Shown here in pieces: positions 44,868 to 57,697 of a stretch of DNA of 64,000 nucleotides. The translations under genes were made by a program, and so were the position numbers. The DNA is from Chamaea fasciata (Eukaryota > Chordata > Aves > Passeriformes > Sylviidae). A model generated the notes under the pieces. It was not told the origin of the DNA. It worked only from the letters and a program-made list of their open reading frames with translations, and did no database searches. Positions within the stretch are counted from its first letter, which is position 1. Each line of letters starts with the position of its first letter. The stretch is from NCBI GenBank assembly GCA_029207755.1, contig JARCOQ010000006.1:21612890-21676889 (forward strand), in the 5' to 3' direction.

Positions 44868-47800
44868 TAAAAAGCCCTAAAAGTGGTAAGAGGTAACAGA
44901 TCAAGAACTCTATACTACATTTAAAGATATATTTACAGACAAATGCATATGTATGTGTTTATAAATGCACGCTTTTTTGTTTCCTTTTTAACGACTCTCT
45001 TTCATACCACCCAAACTCTAATTTATAAAAAGACTATTCATATTTCTGAAATTCTTCTTGTCCTCCTGCCCATACACAGAAAGTTCTTGACCTTTAATCA
45101 CAATATCTCTGATCAGATTTCCAAAATAGGACATTAATTACATGGTTCCTTGAAATTATCTTTTAATTTGCAATAGCTCTTTAGATTTACCTTGGGGAAG
45201 TTACCACAAAGTTTGTGACAATTTCACTATTCCTGCAAGATCTGAAAATTCCCTCAGCAATGTAGCATGATTTAGTCTTTTCCTTCATTCTTACCCCATG
45301 GCATTTGATTCCTTCCAAACAAGGAAATTATTCCAGGGAGATTAAAAGCCCGTAACTAGACTCATTCAGATGAAGTATTCATAGTTTCTTTCCTCTCCTC
45401 ATAATTTGGAGGAATTATACTTCAGCCTTTCCAGCTATTAAGGAGTGTCAATTTCTGCAACAGAAATACAGGCAAAAACTGGCTTCTATATTAATGAAAA
45501 ATTAAGACTTTTTTATGTAGTAGAGTTTAAGAGTGACTAATAATGCAGAAATTTCATTGATGATATTAAGTTTACACAAGTTTATATTGATTTCCTCTCC
45601 TTCTGTATGTATTGAGCTTAGCACCCCCAGTTATTTTTCATCAGGCTTCTCTACATCCCTCATCACATCCCAAAATCTTTTAATATAGACCTCCAGTGAT
45701 AGTTACATGTTGTGGATTGTAATAAAACCACCACATATGTACTCTGTGTTACAGTCTTCTAACGAGGTCCCAAGATAAAACCACAGTGAAGCATATAGTA
45801 TATAATTACGCATATAAAAAATAATGTTAAAAGAATATGAAGGTTGCTAACTCAAGCCCTGATGAGCAAGGAGATGCTAGAATTCCAGCTGTCTGTGTAT
45901 GTTAACTCTGTAGCTGGGTGCTCATCTGTTATGGTATGTGAGGTATTCACATCATCATTTTAAAGTTCTTAACTAAGCAAAAAATTTTCCCCCACTAGAG
46001 AACCACTTGAAAATGATTCACACTATTTTTGGAAAAAGAATTGTAATGACAACCTGGCATCCAAAATTTTGGAGGTTACAAAGAAGGAAGACAGCAAAAG
46101 ACAAAGGCCACTTAGACTAGCTCTAGTCAGTGTCATGTAGTAAGCTTGTCTGCAGTGGAGTATTTTAGATATACTACTGGAGAGCATTCCTCTCTTTGAG
46201 AGCCTTTGTGATGGCTCTATGATGAAAGCAAATACATAAGAAGTGGGAATACCTAAAAGATTACTTTAAAAAATGCATTCCTGACAAACACTCTAAGGTA
46301 GTTACAACCTTAGATGTTACCTCTCATTTAAGTTACAGATGTCTCTATTCACCTACTGCAGGAGCAATTCAGAATGCTCACTTCAGCAGCTATGTGTATG
46401 TATTTTGCAATATCAATACAATTTTATATCGCTTAATTATGCACCATCAGGCCATTGCCTTGCTTGTTGCATGGGATGGATCTAGGACACATGAAGATGA
46501 AAGCTCCCTGCCTTTATGGGCTGCAAAATAGAAAAAAAGATGAGGAGGATCACATAATTAAAGTGACTGAATACTATACTGGAGAGTTAGCTCTTATCTT
46601 CGCCTTTTCCAGTTTCTACCCAGTGTAAATCAAAGCCTTAGCATACAGTCATTTCACTGCACACTTTTCATTTCCTAGTATCTGACTTTATGCTCTAGGG
46701 TTTGATTTGCAGAACTGCTGAGCAATTGGAACTTCAGCCAAGACCTATGAAAGCAGTATTTTGTGCAGGTATAGTTTGATAGAGAACTATTCCCTCCCAA
46801 CCACCCATAAAAGACTGGAAAAACAGAGAATGCAAAATATACAGATATTTGAATCCTTCATTGTGTTTCTCAGAACTGTGTGGTCACATGGAGGAGAAAA
46901 TAATGTTCCTTTACCTTACAGGAACTGATGAAAAATAAATTCCTCATTGCTCCTCAAAAAACATTCCTTTTTCTGTGAAGGAATGATTTGAATGTAAGGC
47001 ACTTTTCAACAGTGTGCTATAAAAAAAGGCATGGGCTATATCATGAAAAGAAATTAAAACTACCAAACAATTAGTAAATAGACAATGCACTGAAAGAGGC
47101 AGTGAATCTCCAAAATGAAAAATAGTATCTACTGCACAATATTTTAACTGGGTGAAATTAAGGTCTTAGAAATAAGACCAGTTTTCCCATGATTAGAGGG
47201 ATGCACAAATCTGTAACTGAAGTGATGGTATCAAAGGTTTTTAGCTGAGTGTTCAAAAAAATTAGGATTGCCTAACACAGGAGCATCTGCCTCCCCATGT
47301 AACCCCAAGTTAGCTCTTATTCTAGACAGATCCTACACTTCAATCCATTTCAACATAATAGCAGCCAATGAATCTTCAGGTCTCAGCAAGATTTAAGGAA
47401 AGTAGATCAGAACAGAGAACATAGAGTCCATGTTTCCCCACTACTTTACTGGCCAGTCCCAAAAGAAAAGGCTTTAGTGTATGGTCACAGTGAATTGAGA
47501 CAAGACGATGCAACCTGGAAGGGGATGTTCAAAGTCAACCGCCACAAACACATAAACATATAAATTAAAAGCTTCTATTTCTTAATCCTCAAAAACAAAG
47601 AGAGAAGATAACAGAGAATAAAGATCATAATTCCAAATATTTGTAAGTTTCTCACTTGTGCTGAAACATGCTAAAAGGAAGAAACAAACCACGCTGCAAC
47701 CATGCCTTGGCATTACGAATAATTTGCATGTAAGGCAATTATGTACTTCAGAAACAACATGTGGAAGTTTTTGCATGAATATAAGAATCTGAATTCTACA

Positions 47801-47954
47801 TAAAGATGTACATTTTAACACAAAGCAGTTAAAAGTTATTAGTGGAAAGTAGATTTCTTGACTTAAAGGTACCATAGTCATTTGCATTCCTGATTTAGAA
47901 ATACACCAAAGGGCCTGAATTCTTCAACCGTTCTACAATTCAGAGCTCAGCTTT

Positions 47955-47979
47955 CTGAATCACAGAAAGTGTGATTCAG
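47955..47979. repeat. 9-bp perfect inverted repeat, 7-nt loop
   Basis: ctgaatcac (47955-47963), loop agaaagt, gtgattcag (47971-47979). It could form a small hairpin; there is no other evidence of function. Confidence 0.75.
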
Positions 47980-49079
47980 GCTATATTCCAGTCTTCAGAC
48001 ACATGCTTTCTTTTTCTTGTCACTCAACATACCAGGAAAGCAAGTCTCACATCTGAGGCACACAAGACAGAACCAAGCATCAAAAGCAAGCTGGTAATAC
48101 TGCATAGAAAACCTCCCTTGCTATCTTCCCAAATACCCTGACAGGTAAGAGAGACAAACCTGCTTTCTGCGTTGTGTCACCCACTCCCCCACCACACTCA
48201 CAAAAAAACAGTATAGGCAAAGTTCCAATTTGAACAATTTCAGTAACTCCCTTCCAGCAGGCTTCCTCTGCAGCATGGAGCTCATTCAGAAATCAGCACA
48301 TTATTAGCTAAGGGGGCTGAAGCCACTGCAGCTGCCAGGGCTATGATCTTTACTTTTGATGCTTCATGAAAATCATGAGATGACATAAAGATGGTACAGC
48401 TAAATAAACATGTATATAAAAATCAAAGCCTGTCAGGAGAAAGTACAGACTATATTCAAGGCTTTCACCTTTACTTTTAATCCAATAGCTATTCATAACA
48501 TTGGCTCACATTTAAAGAGGCAATCATGCTCCTTAAGATGCACAACTTCTGACACATAGAAACTCATTCCATTTTAGAGCCCATTTCTTGCTATTCAATT
48601 CACAGCTTTTTCATCCCAAAGGGATACCACTTTAATATATGCAAATTTTAAAATTACGTGGAAATGCCTCAATTTTTCTCACTTTCAGTGTTTGAGCCCT
48701 TCCACCTTTTTTCTTTTTTTCATTTAACTGAATGAAAAATGAAAAAAAGCATTCAGCTATCCCAGTAGTCACCATCTCAAATTCACACACCATTTTAACC
48801 ACTTCCCTGCAATAAGCACCCAGAGCAACTCCTGATCATACAAGAACATTTTTTAACATAGATATTACTATTACAATTTTAAGTAGCCATCTGGACTATT
48901 GTTTGGAAGTGCTTCACAAATGGAAACCTTAGATTTAGCACGACTGTTCCCTGGAGACCAGAATGATCAGGGAATTTGAAGATACCACATATAGCTACAA
49001 TTTTCTGAATTCATATCCTTATAGTCTTCTTACCAAAGCTTTACGTATACACCAAAGATCTTGTTATGTATTCATAATC

Positions 49080-49100
49080 AAAAAAAAAAAAAAAAAAAAA
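49080..49100 (+). repeat. Poly-A tract, A21
   Basis: Uninterrupted run of 21 A on the plus strand with no adjoining recognised element. Confidence 0.9.
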
Positions 49101-52100
49101 GGTAAAAAAGTGTTTGAACTCTTACAGGATGGACAGATTGTGAACATTTTCGCAATACCTTAAAATCTCCAACAGTTGTCATGCAAAAATGACAAGCCTT
49201 TTCATAGGACTTTTAGTAAAGTTGTCACTAGGTAAGAGAGAAAACTGTTACGACATCCCCACTGGCAAAATTCCTCTAATGAACCAAGAAATCCTCCAAA
49301 TAATGGAGTTTCTGCTTTCCTCCAAAATTTGCCCACGAAGATAAACAAATATGATATTGACAATAAACAATCATTGACCAAGCACAGTGCTTTTAGTTAC
49401 TGACTACAAACAGTAAGGTGTTATGGCAAACGGTCCTCACAGTAAATATGAAGACTTCTTATTTTATTTGCTACCTCCTTCTTTAATAAACTGAAATTTA
49501 ATTGTATAATGTGGTGTTTCACAAGTAGAAATAATTAATCACTAACATAATTCATAATATTTCAATAACCACAAGCAAAAATAGAATTTCCTGATGGAGA
49601 AAGTTTTCTGAAGCTTTTTTTAACTCACAAACCTACTTTCCAAGTAATCTGCATAACTCAATATATTTACAAAGGAAAATTAATTTTTTAAAAAAAATTC
49701 AACAGCTTTCAAAGTACCATACAAATAGAACTAATTATTGTAGACATTTTCACATCTTAAAAAAATGTATTTATGGCTATCTGAATATATTCCAAACATA
49801 CTCCATTTTATCATAACTGGATCTCTATGGGATTTTCCAGCTGATGTTGATAAAATGAACAGTTTAGATTTCTGATCCTGTCAAACTGAATTACTCTTCT
49901 GAGATAGTGAATATTGCAACAAAACACACACACACACACCCAGACACCTTACAATAATAAATGAATGAATTACATGAAATACGGAGAGCTCTGTACTGTG
50001 CTAACTGCTTTTTCCAGCTTAGAAGATTTTAGACAACTTCTGTTTAGAGAGTCATGAAGAAAAATGTTCCACCTTAACAGTTGACATTGTGATCTTAAAT
50101 TTAAGAGGAAAAGAAATAAGCTAAGGAGAGTACAGACCCCCACAAAAGCTTTTGGCCAGACAGAACAAACTCTCATCCATTTAATAAATGTTCACCTCTG
50201 CAGCAAAGAAACATCAAATCCCACAAAATTTCAGATTTGTTTAAAATTTGAAATTCAGACACTTTTGGACTACCTGAACTAGAAAGATTTTTTTTTTTTC
50301 TTGTGAAATACATAAATAAATACTTAGGAAATCTAAATTTTTGAGTGTGCACACATATTCATTAACCCTGAAGAATGTGTCAGACTTCATGGAGGTTCAG
50401 ACCTTTTCTAGAAGCCAATGTAAAGTATAAACTTCCCGCTAACGCCTAGAAACAGAAACCTAGGGAGACCAACTTATGGTTTGTGAATTGTTCCCACTTC
50501 TGTAACGCTTATTCTAAAACAGTGAAAGGACAGCAGCACCAACAGTTTTGCCATACATTCTTCTGTGCCTGGACCAAGAGAGGGCTGATGCCATGACAAC
50601 AGCAACGCTGCACCGCAGCTTTTTATAACCGAGTCTTCCCTAATTCACTCAGTCATTCCAGCATTATCTCTCCTGGGAAGACAACCTCCTTACATTTAAC
50701 TCAGCAAAAATATAGTGGGGTGGGTTTGGGGTTTGTTTGTTTGTTTTGAGGGATTGCTTTCTTCGCTTTTGTTTATAAAGAAAATATTTTCTTCTGCTGG
50801 CTTTAGATTCACTCATACTAATTTGTCTCTATGTGACAAACAAAGATAAAAATAACAGATAAATGCAGAGAAACTGTTTTGAATTTTTGTAAAGCAAAAT
50901 CACTTATGGACACACATACAACTACTGCTTGGCAGCTATTCACTTTCATACTTGCCTAGCCTTATGCCATGAAGGTAGTGATTTCACATAAAAAAACAGT
51001 TAGTATAAAAGTAAATATATAAAAGAGAGTTTCAAGAATCAATACAGCTTACAAACAAGTAATCTACTTCTCAGTACTTAAATACTGAAGTAGTTACAGT
51101 ATTAAATACTTAGATTATTGAATCCCTAGTAAATCCATGGTATATAAGTTTTATTACGAGTCCATGTAAAAGCCATTCCCATTAGATTTTAGTGATTAAT
51201 ATTTTTAAATTTTGATTTTACAATGGTCAAAGTGAAGATGGGCAACTATCACAGCTAAAGAAGGATCCAGCTCTAAAATATCTGCACTATACTCATGTGT
51301 CAGGACTGTGTGTAGAATTAATATACCCAAACAAACAAAATGCCATCATCATAATGAATCTAATCTAATATTTTAACGAATATCACCTCCCATCACTAAG
51401 TATGAGCTAGAAGCACCTTATGTAAAAATAAAGTAAATTCAAGCTTTCAATTAAATTAGTTTCTGCTAATGAAGATCAAAGGCTAATATCTAACAGAAAA
51501 GGACAAATTATCTTTAAAAATGGAGCAACCATTCTCTAAAAAATATACTTCAACAGATTACAAGTTAGAAATAAACCAATATCCTTAAAAAAAGCCCTCC
51601 ACATACATCTTTCAAATAACCTTTATACTCTGTGTTACTATCTAGACAGCTAGTTAATAGAAAGAACACCTAAAAATTAAATCTTTAACAAATTATGGCC
51701 ATTAACACATTTATCTTCTTCTTGTTTCATTAAGCTTCCTGTTGTCACCCACTGAACAATACAGGAAGGTGTATTAGGACCCACAACAAGCTACAGATAC
51801 ATGGGTCCTTTGTAGCATACTGATTCCACCATTCTTTTCACTTCTGGAGTCTCTCACTCATGCCCAAATCCTTACAAGCAAGAAATAAATCTCACTCACC
51901 TGAATTTAATGAGAAACCGAAAAACCAAAATTTGTCAACAGCAATGTTAACTCGTGCCTCAGAGCACATTCCTGGGTAGGGGCAACAGGCCTAGATTACA
52001 ACTTATTTCTTTCCTGAATGTTGTGCTAAAATAGCTTTCAAAATCACACAGTAAGAAAAAAAAATTCTGAAACACATATTTCTATGTTCAGGTTAGTCAA

Positions 52101-54841
52101 GACAACTTACAAATCAATGATAAGTGAAGAGCAACACCTGTAGCAGCAATTTGTACATGGAAAGTGACCAAAGCAAACAGAGAAGCACTGATTTACAGGC
52201 TGATAGTACAGCAACACTCTAACCTAGACAGCAGCCAACTGAACCCACTTCCTGTCATGGGGAAGCACAGTGATAAAAATGCTGTTCTGGCTCATAACTG
52301 AAACCATGCAGATCCATCTCATCACACACAAGGTGCACCAAAATTGCAATGATTTTATCAAGATAACACATTTAAGAGAATCTCACAAACAGCAAAAATA
52401 GAACTAGAATTACAAAATCACTCCAATTTTTAGGATATTCAGAAACACAGCAGCAGCATTTTGCACCATTTGTGGGTAGGGAGGGTTGTAACATGCTACA
52501 GTGATTTTTAAGAACAGGAAATCTACCAAAAACCCCTTCTGTATTAGTAGGAATGGGCAGCTGCAATCTGGAAACACACTGAAGTTACAAGAAGGTATAT
52601 TTTCTCAGCATGAACATATAATTTAAGAAACTAGGATGAAAAAGGGCTCAGGAATGAAACAAAATACTGCACTAAAATGAAAAACTGGCAATTGACATGA
52701 ATGGCAAAGCTCCAACTGACATTCAAAGAGATGGAAATTCACCCCAGATATCTGTGTATAGACCTGCAAGAAACAGCTTTCCTCACACGGCCCCATAAAC
52801 ACTGAAATGCAATGAATCTTTAACTTTTCTACTTAAAAAGACAAGCAGCTACAGCAAAATCTGCACATGACTCTTCAGGTCCATTTAAAATAGATCTACA
52901 TGCACTATAGGAGAATGAAATTTAGGTGTGAGGATAAAAGGCCTGCAGAATTAGAAGACCTGAACAGCACCACAGAATCACACAGAACTGTGATAACATC
53001 CTCTGGTTTTGTATCTACAGTGCACTCTATTAACCTTTACTTTTTCTTCTCCCTGTAAAATTCCTCTACATCTCTACTTGCACATATTAAGAAATATATT
53101 TCTGATATTCCATACCACATGAGTGAGAGACAGATGAAGAAAAAGCCTGAAATAATTTGTGCAGATGTAACCTTTTCATTCCTGCATGTACCGCTGTCAT
53201 GTCTACATTAGCATTTATTGCTGAGAACACCACTAAAGACACACAAGTTCCACACTGCTAATTGTACATATTTACCACAAACAAGTACCTAAGAATCATC
53301 CAGCTGCACATCGTTGTTAAATAAAACCAAACAAGTTGTAGATCATCTGTTTTTTTAGCTGCAGCACATACAAAAACCCAACTGATGTACTCATTCAGGC
53401 TGAAATAAACCCTTTTTAGGTAAGTCCCATAAAAAGGTTCCTTCCTTCTGCTGTGTGGTTGGTTTATTTTTTACAAAATAAGGAGACAGATCTTAGAATC
53501 CCCCTTGCTTCTCTTTGTGACAAAAAAAAAAAAAAATGAGAGAGAGAGAACCAAGGTGAAACAAACCAACCTGGAAGTCAGAATCCATCACCCACAGGGG
53601 CATTGGCGATGCCCAGTCACAGCACTGTCTCCTTCTCTTCCCCTGTAGCTACTCAGGACTAATGAATTGTGCCTTGATCAGTTTCTCATCTTTTGTTATG
53701 ACCCCCATCTCCTGTCTCATCAGTTTTCTTGCATCCCAGTAAACTGGCAGCTGCTCAGTTCCTTCAGGGGAAAGACGGGAGAGCCAATTGTAATAATGGG
53801 CTGCAATTACTCCTGTGTTGCAGGAACTGAGCTGCTGTTGCTGACTGCTGTCATTTTATCTGCCTTTGAACTTCTTTATGACCCCATGGCAAGGAATAAC
53901 AGCCCTTGGCTGGAAAAAGCATCATACATACAACAGCCTGCAGAGCCTCTCAAATAAGTGCCAGACAGGCTGACTGAACCAGGAAGTGGGACACAAAGCC
54001 ATATTTATTTTACCAATGCAGCCACTATGCTTCAAACCTTTTTTAAACCTCACTTGTGTATCTCTAACACAGGTCTGCATACCAGTCTTAAACCACAGAC
54101 AAGGATAAATGTGGGCAAATGCAGTATAGTGGATTTAGACTCCTCTCTGCCTGACTGCAGAGCACAGAAACCTCTACAGTTTGGAAACACTGGCTGGTAC
54201 AAGACAAACTGTTATGCAGTAACTGAAATCATACCAACATATGACCTGAGTCATATCCACAGACAGCAGCAAATTTTCTGTATCATTTAATAGCCTAACT
54301 CACCTTAAACAAGAAATGGACACATAATATATTCAATGTAATAATTACATATTACATACCAGAATCCCCAAAAGGATAAGCAAAGTCAACAATGGAAGTG
54401 TTAATCTCCATGAGTAAAACACACTCTTCAGCCATCACATTATTTGGTTCAGCTTTGTTTTCAAAGTAATTTTATTGAAAATGCCACAGAAGTACAATAA
54501 AATGGTCCACCAAGAGGAAAAAGACAGAACCACGAAAAACAAGGCAAACCAAATAAAAGTTGTTTGAAATGCTCAAAACATAGTTATGTACATCACTAGG
54601 TATGACTCACAATATAAGCAAGATTATTTCTACATTTATTTCCTGAATCATAGTTTTCTATTTATTTTACAGAATATATTTTTCTTTCGACCATTGCCCA
54701 GGCCTGTTCAAATGGTTTTCTGGATGCCCACAGCAAAGTGTTTTGACAATCTTCCATCCTAAGTGAAGGTAACAGAACTAGATTATTTCTGCTCTTCGGT
54801 GTATGTAATACTTCTCATGTTTCTTTAAAAGCGCTAGATAT

Positions 54842-54867
54842 CAATCAATCAATCAATCAGTCAGTCA
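54842..54867 (+). repeat. (ATCA)n short microsatellite
   Basis: About four atca units followed by two diverged agtc units (caatcagtcagtcatt). Confidence 0.85.
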
Positions 54868-56446
54868 TTCTGATGGATCTCTAAGGGGTCTTGACCCATA
54901 TGCTGAGATGGAAGTAACTTTTGAGTGAAGTCTTCTGGAAATATCTCTAAGATACTGATTTTTAATGAATGAGATATAAACCATACCTAAAAAGATGTTA
55001 CTTTGTATGCAAAATATTTAAGAGGGAGAATTTAATTTAAGAACCATGATGTCGAAGCGTTTCATGTAGTAAGAATTCAGTTTGAGTTGATTAAGTTCAA
55101 ACTTGTTGGCCTAGCAATTCATTAACTAGGGTCAGATATTACTGCTGAGAAAGCACACTGGGATATTCCTCACATTCATACTAAGCTGTAAATCATAAAT
55201 TCTCTTCCTTTTCCATAAGGATGGTTCATTTATTTAGAGTAAAATTTGTAGATATAAGATAGTGGAGCAGAAAAAATAATGTTTATTACCTGAACAACAC
55301 CATCCTGCTCCAAACAACATTAAGAAACCAGCACAGATGAAGAAAAATAAAATATTTACGGCCCAAAAATATTAAAATGTCACTTGAGCTACAATGATAT
55401 TAAAGATCTTAGTATTTTAAGGATCATTTCTATAATTCTTATTTTGAACCATTCACATCGCATAACTAAAGAAAATTCCAATGGCCTAATTATTTTAGTA
55501 GTCCAAAAGCAACTCCAACCTGCTCTCTGCACTGCCATCAAAGCTACTGTTCTTATTTCCAGCCCATGCTGTGGAGAAAAGGACAGTTTTGGAGCAAGTG
55601 TTTATTGCTGAATTAAGCACTTGTACAAAAAGGGGTGAAAGCTGAAAAAGCATGAAGAGGAAAAAAGGGAGGTGGACTACAAATTCTGGGTGTTTTCAAA
55701 AAGTTGCAATGATCCTTAATCTGATGAACTCCAACAGAGATTGAAATAAGACTACCCAATCTTGCAAATCACCACTGAGTAACTACAGAAATCCATGAAT
55801 GCCAAAACTGTTTTGTTTATGAACACTGTGCATTTCCTGCACGGTTAGCTATTGCAACCTGAATGCATTATGATCAATCACTTGCTTTTAAGTGCTTGGA
55901 GTTCTAAACATTACAGTGTCAGCTACAAGGCACGTTAATGAATTGCAGACATATTCTTTTAGGTCTCCTGCTGGTGCACACTAATCCATTTTATTTAGTT
56001 TTGCAACCAAGGAGAGAATTTTAATCATCATAAAGTGACTGCCAGTACTCATATGATATTTGTCACAGATTAGGCAAATCCTAGTCTTCAGCAATATTGC
56101 TTTTCCCCTTCAGACTGGACAAAAAATAGCCCCATTTGTTACCTTGCACAGAAGGATATCCATACAACTTAGTTCTTTATCATATAGGTACTGTACCAAC
56201 AGAGAAAAATATCCTTTTGTGACATTACTTGTCTGAGCTCTGCCATAGGAAGTATAGACTGAATTCAGAAACCACATCTACTTAATTGAGTTGTAATGGA
56301 TTTCAAACCTGGAAAACTGTTAACAGAAGTTGTATACCAAACAAAAATTTGCAATAGCATATTACTGTATTTGTAACTAGTTATGACATGGAATTCACAT
56401 ACACTATCATGGAAGTCTGGTAACAACAGATGAGAAGATAGAGATT

Positions 56447-57697
56447 TGAGACAGCCAGCTTGCCCTCATCAAGGGGAAGTCTTGCCTAAGTAACTTAGTG
56501 GCCTTCTATGACAGAATGACTCCACTGGTGATCAAGGAAGCGTCACAGATGTCATTTTTCTGAGTTTCTGTAAAGCCTTTGACACAGTCCCCCACAACAT
56601 CTCTTCTCTAAATTGCAGAGACCCTGATTTGATGAGTGGATAGGGAATTGGTTGGAAAGTCACATTGAGAGAGTAGTGGTCAATGGCTCAGACACCCACC
56701 AGACATCAATGACAAGTGGCACCCGTCAGGGGTCTTTAATAGGACCAGTGTTACTTAATACCCTCATTAATGACATAGGCGAAGGGATCAAACACACCCT
56801 CAGCAAATTTGAGGATAACATCAAGTTGAGTGGTGCAGCTGAAACTCCCAAGAGACAGGTTGGCATCCAGAGGGGCCTGGACAAACTTGAGAAGTGGGCA
56901 CATGGAAATCTTATGAGGTTTAATAATATGAAGTGCAGGGTGCTAAATCTGGGTCAGGACAATCCCCAGTATCAAAACAGGCTGAGGGATAAACAGATCC
57001 AGAGCAGCCCTGCTGAGGAGGACTCAGGAGCACTGGTGGGTGAGAGGCTGGACATGACCCAGCCATGGGGACTCACAGCCCAGAAAGCCAAACGTGTCCT
57101 GGGCTGCATCCAGAGCCCAGTGGGCAGCAGGGCCAGGGAGGGGATTCTGACCCTCTGCTCTGCTCTGGTGAGACCCCACCTGCAGTGCTGCATCCAGCAC
57201 AGGGGTCCCAGTACAGGAAGAACATGGACCTGTTGGAGTGAGTCCAGAAGAGGAACACCAGCTTGATTAGAGGGATGGAATACCTCTCGTATGAGGAAAG
57301 GCTGAGAATTGAGTTTGTTCAGCCTCAAGAAGAGAAGGCTCTAGTGTGACCTAATTGCAGCCTTTCAGCACCTAAAGAGAGCCCATAAGAAGGATGGGGA
57401 GGGACTTTTTAAATAGCATGTAGTGACAGAACAAGGGGGAATGGATCCAAACTGAAAGTAGGTTTACATTAGATATTAGAAAAACTTTATTGTGAAAGTG
57501 GTGAGGCACTGGAACAGGTTTCCCAGAGAAGCTGTGGATGCCTCATCCCTGGAAGCCTTCAAGGCTGGGTTGGTTGGTTGGGTCTTTGAGCAACCTGGTC
57601 TAGAGGGGGGCATCCCTGTCTATGGCAGGGAGGTTGGAACTAGATGACCTTTGAGGTCCCTTCCAACACAAGCCATTCTATGATGATTTTCTGATGA
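56447..57697 (+). mobile_element. CR1 LINE, 5'-truncated, second long copy
   Basis: About 1.25 kb of CR1, plus strand. It begins in the RT coding part (gacagccagcttgccctc, atcaaggggaagtc) and runs through ttctgtaaagcctttgacac and ccgtcaggggtctttaatag to the diverged 3' terminus ccattctatgatga. Its subfamily looks different from the copy at 14525, since the linker and tail sequences are not interchangeable. A dedicated CR1 classification would settle this. Confidence 0.94.
56652..57266 (+). pseudogene. CR1 ORF2 remnant with altered catalytic site
   Basis: A single 204-codon frame encodes R-V-V-V-N-G-S, T-R-Q-G-S-L-I-G-P-V-L, then F-E-D-N-I-K-L-S, then A-L-V-R-P-H-L-Q-C-C. The RT box F-A-D-D is changed to F-E-D-N, losing the second catalytic aspartate. 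The N-terminal RT part lies in other frames upstream, so it is dead although this stretch stayed open. Confidence 0.88.

Larger units (their letters stand above)
39492..56446 (-). other. Intergenic or upstream ARAP2 intron, left part
   Basis: No exon encoding the start of PH2, PH1 or SAM was found here, so this is taken as the upstream ARAP2 intron. It contains the short repeats and microsatellites listed separately, a candidate alternative first exon at 42474-42548, and an open region at 53667-54290. Otherwise it is AT-rich sequence with no recognised gene. Confidence 0.6.

Noticed and set aside
44626..44904. Minus-strand frame with Ser-Ile-Tyr-Leu repeats
   Set aside because: It is the translation of the GATA microsatellite, not a protein.
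47955..47979. Small hairpin considered as a microRNA precursor
   Set aside because: Arms of 9 bp are far shorter than the 20-25 bp stem a microRNA precursor needs.
52970..52995. Possible CR1 end (ccacagaatcacacagaact)
   Set aside because: The octamer-like match is too short and no CR1 tail follows.
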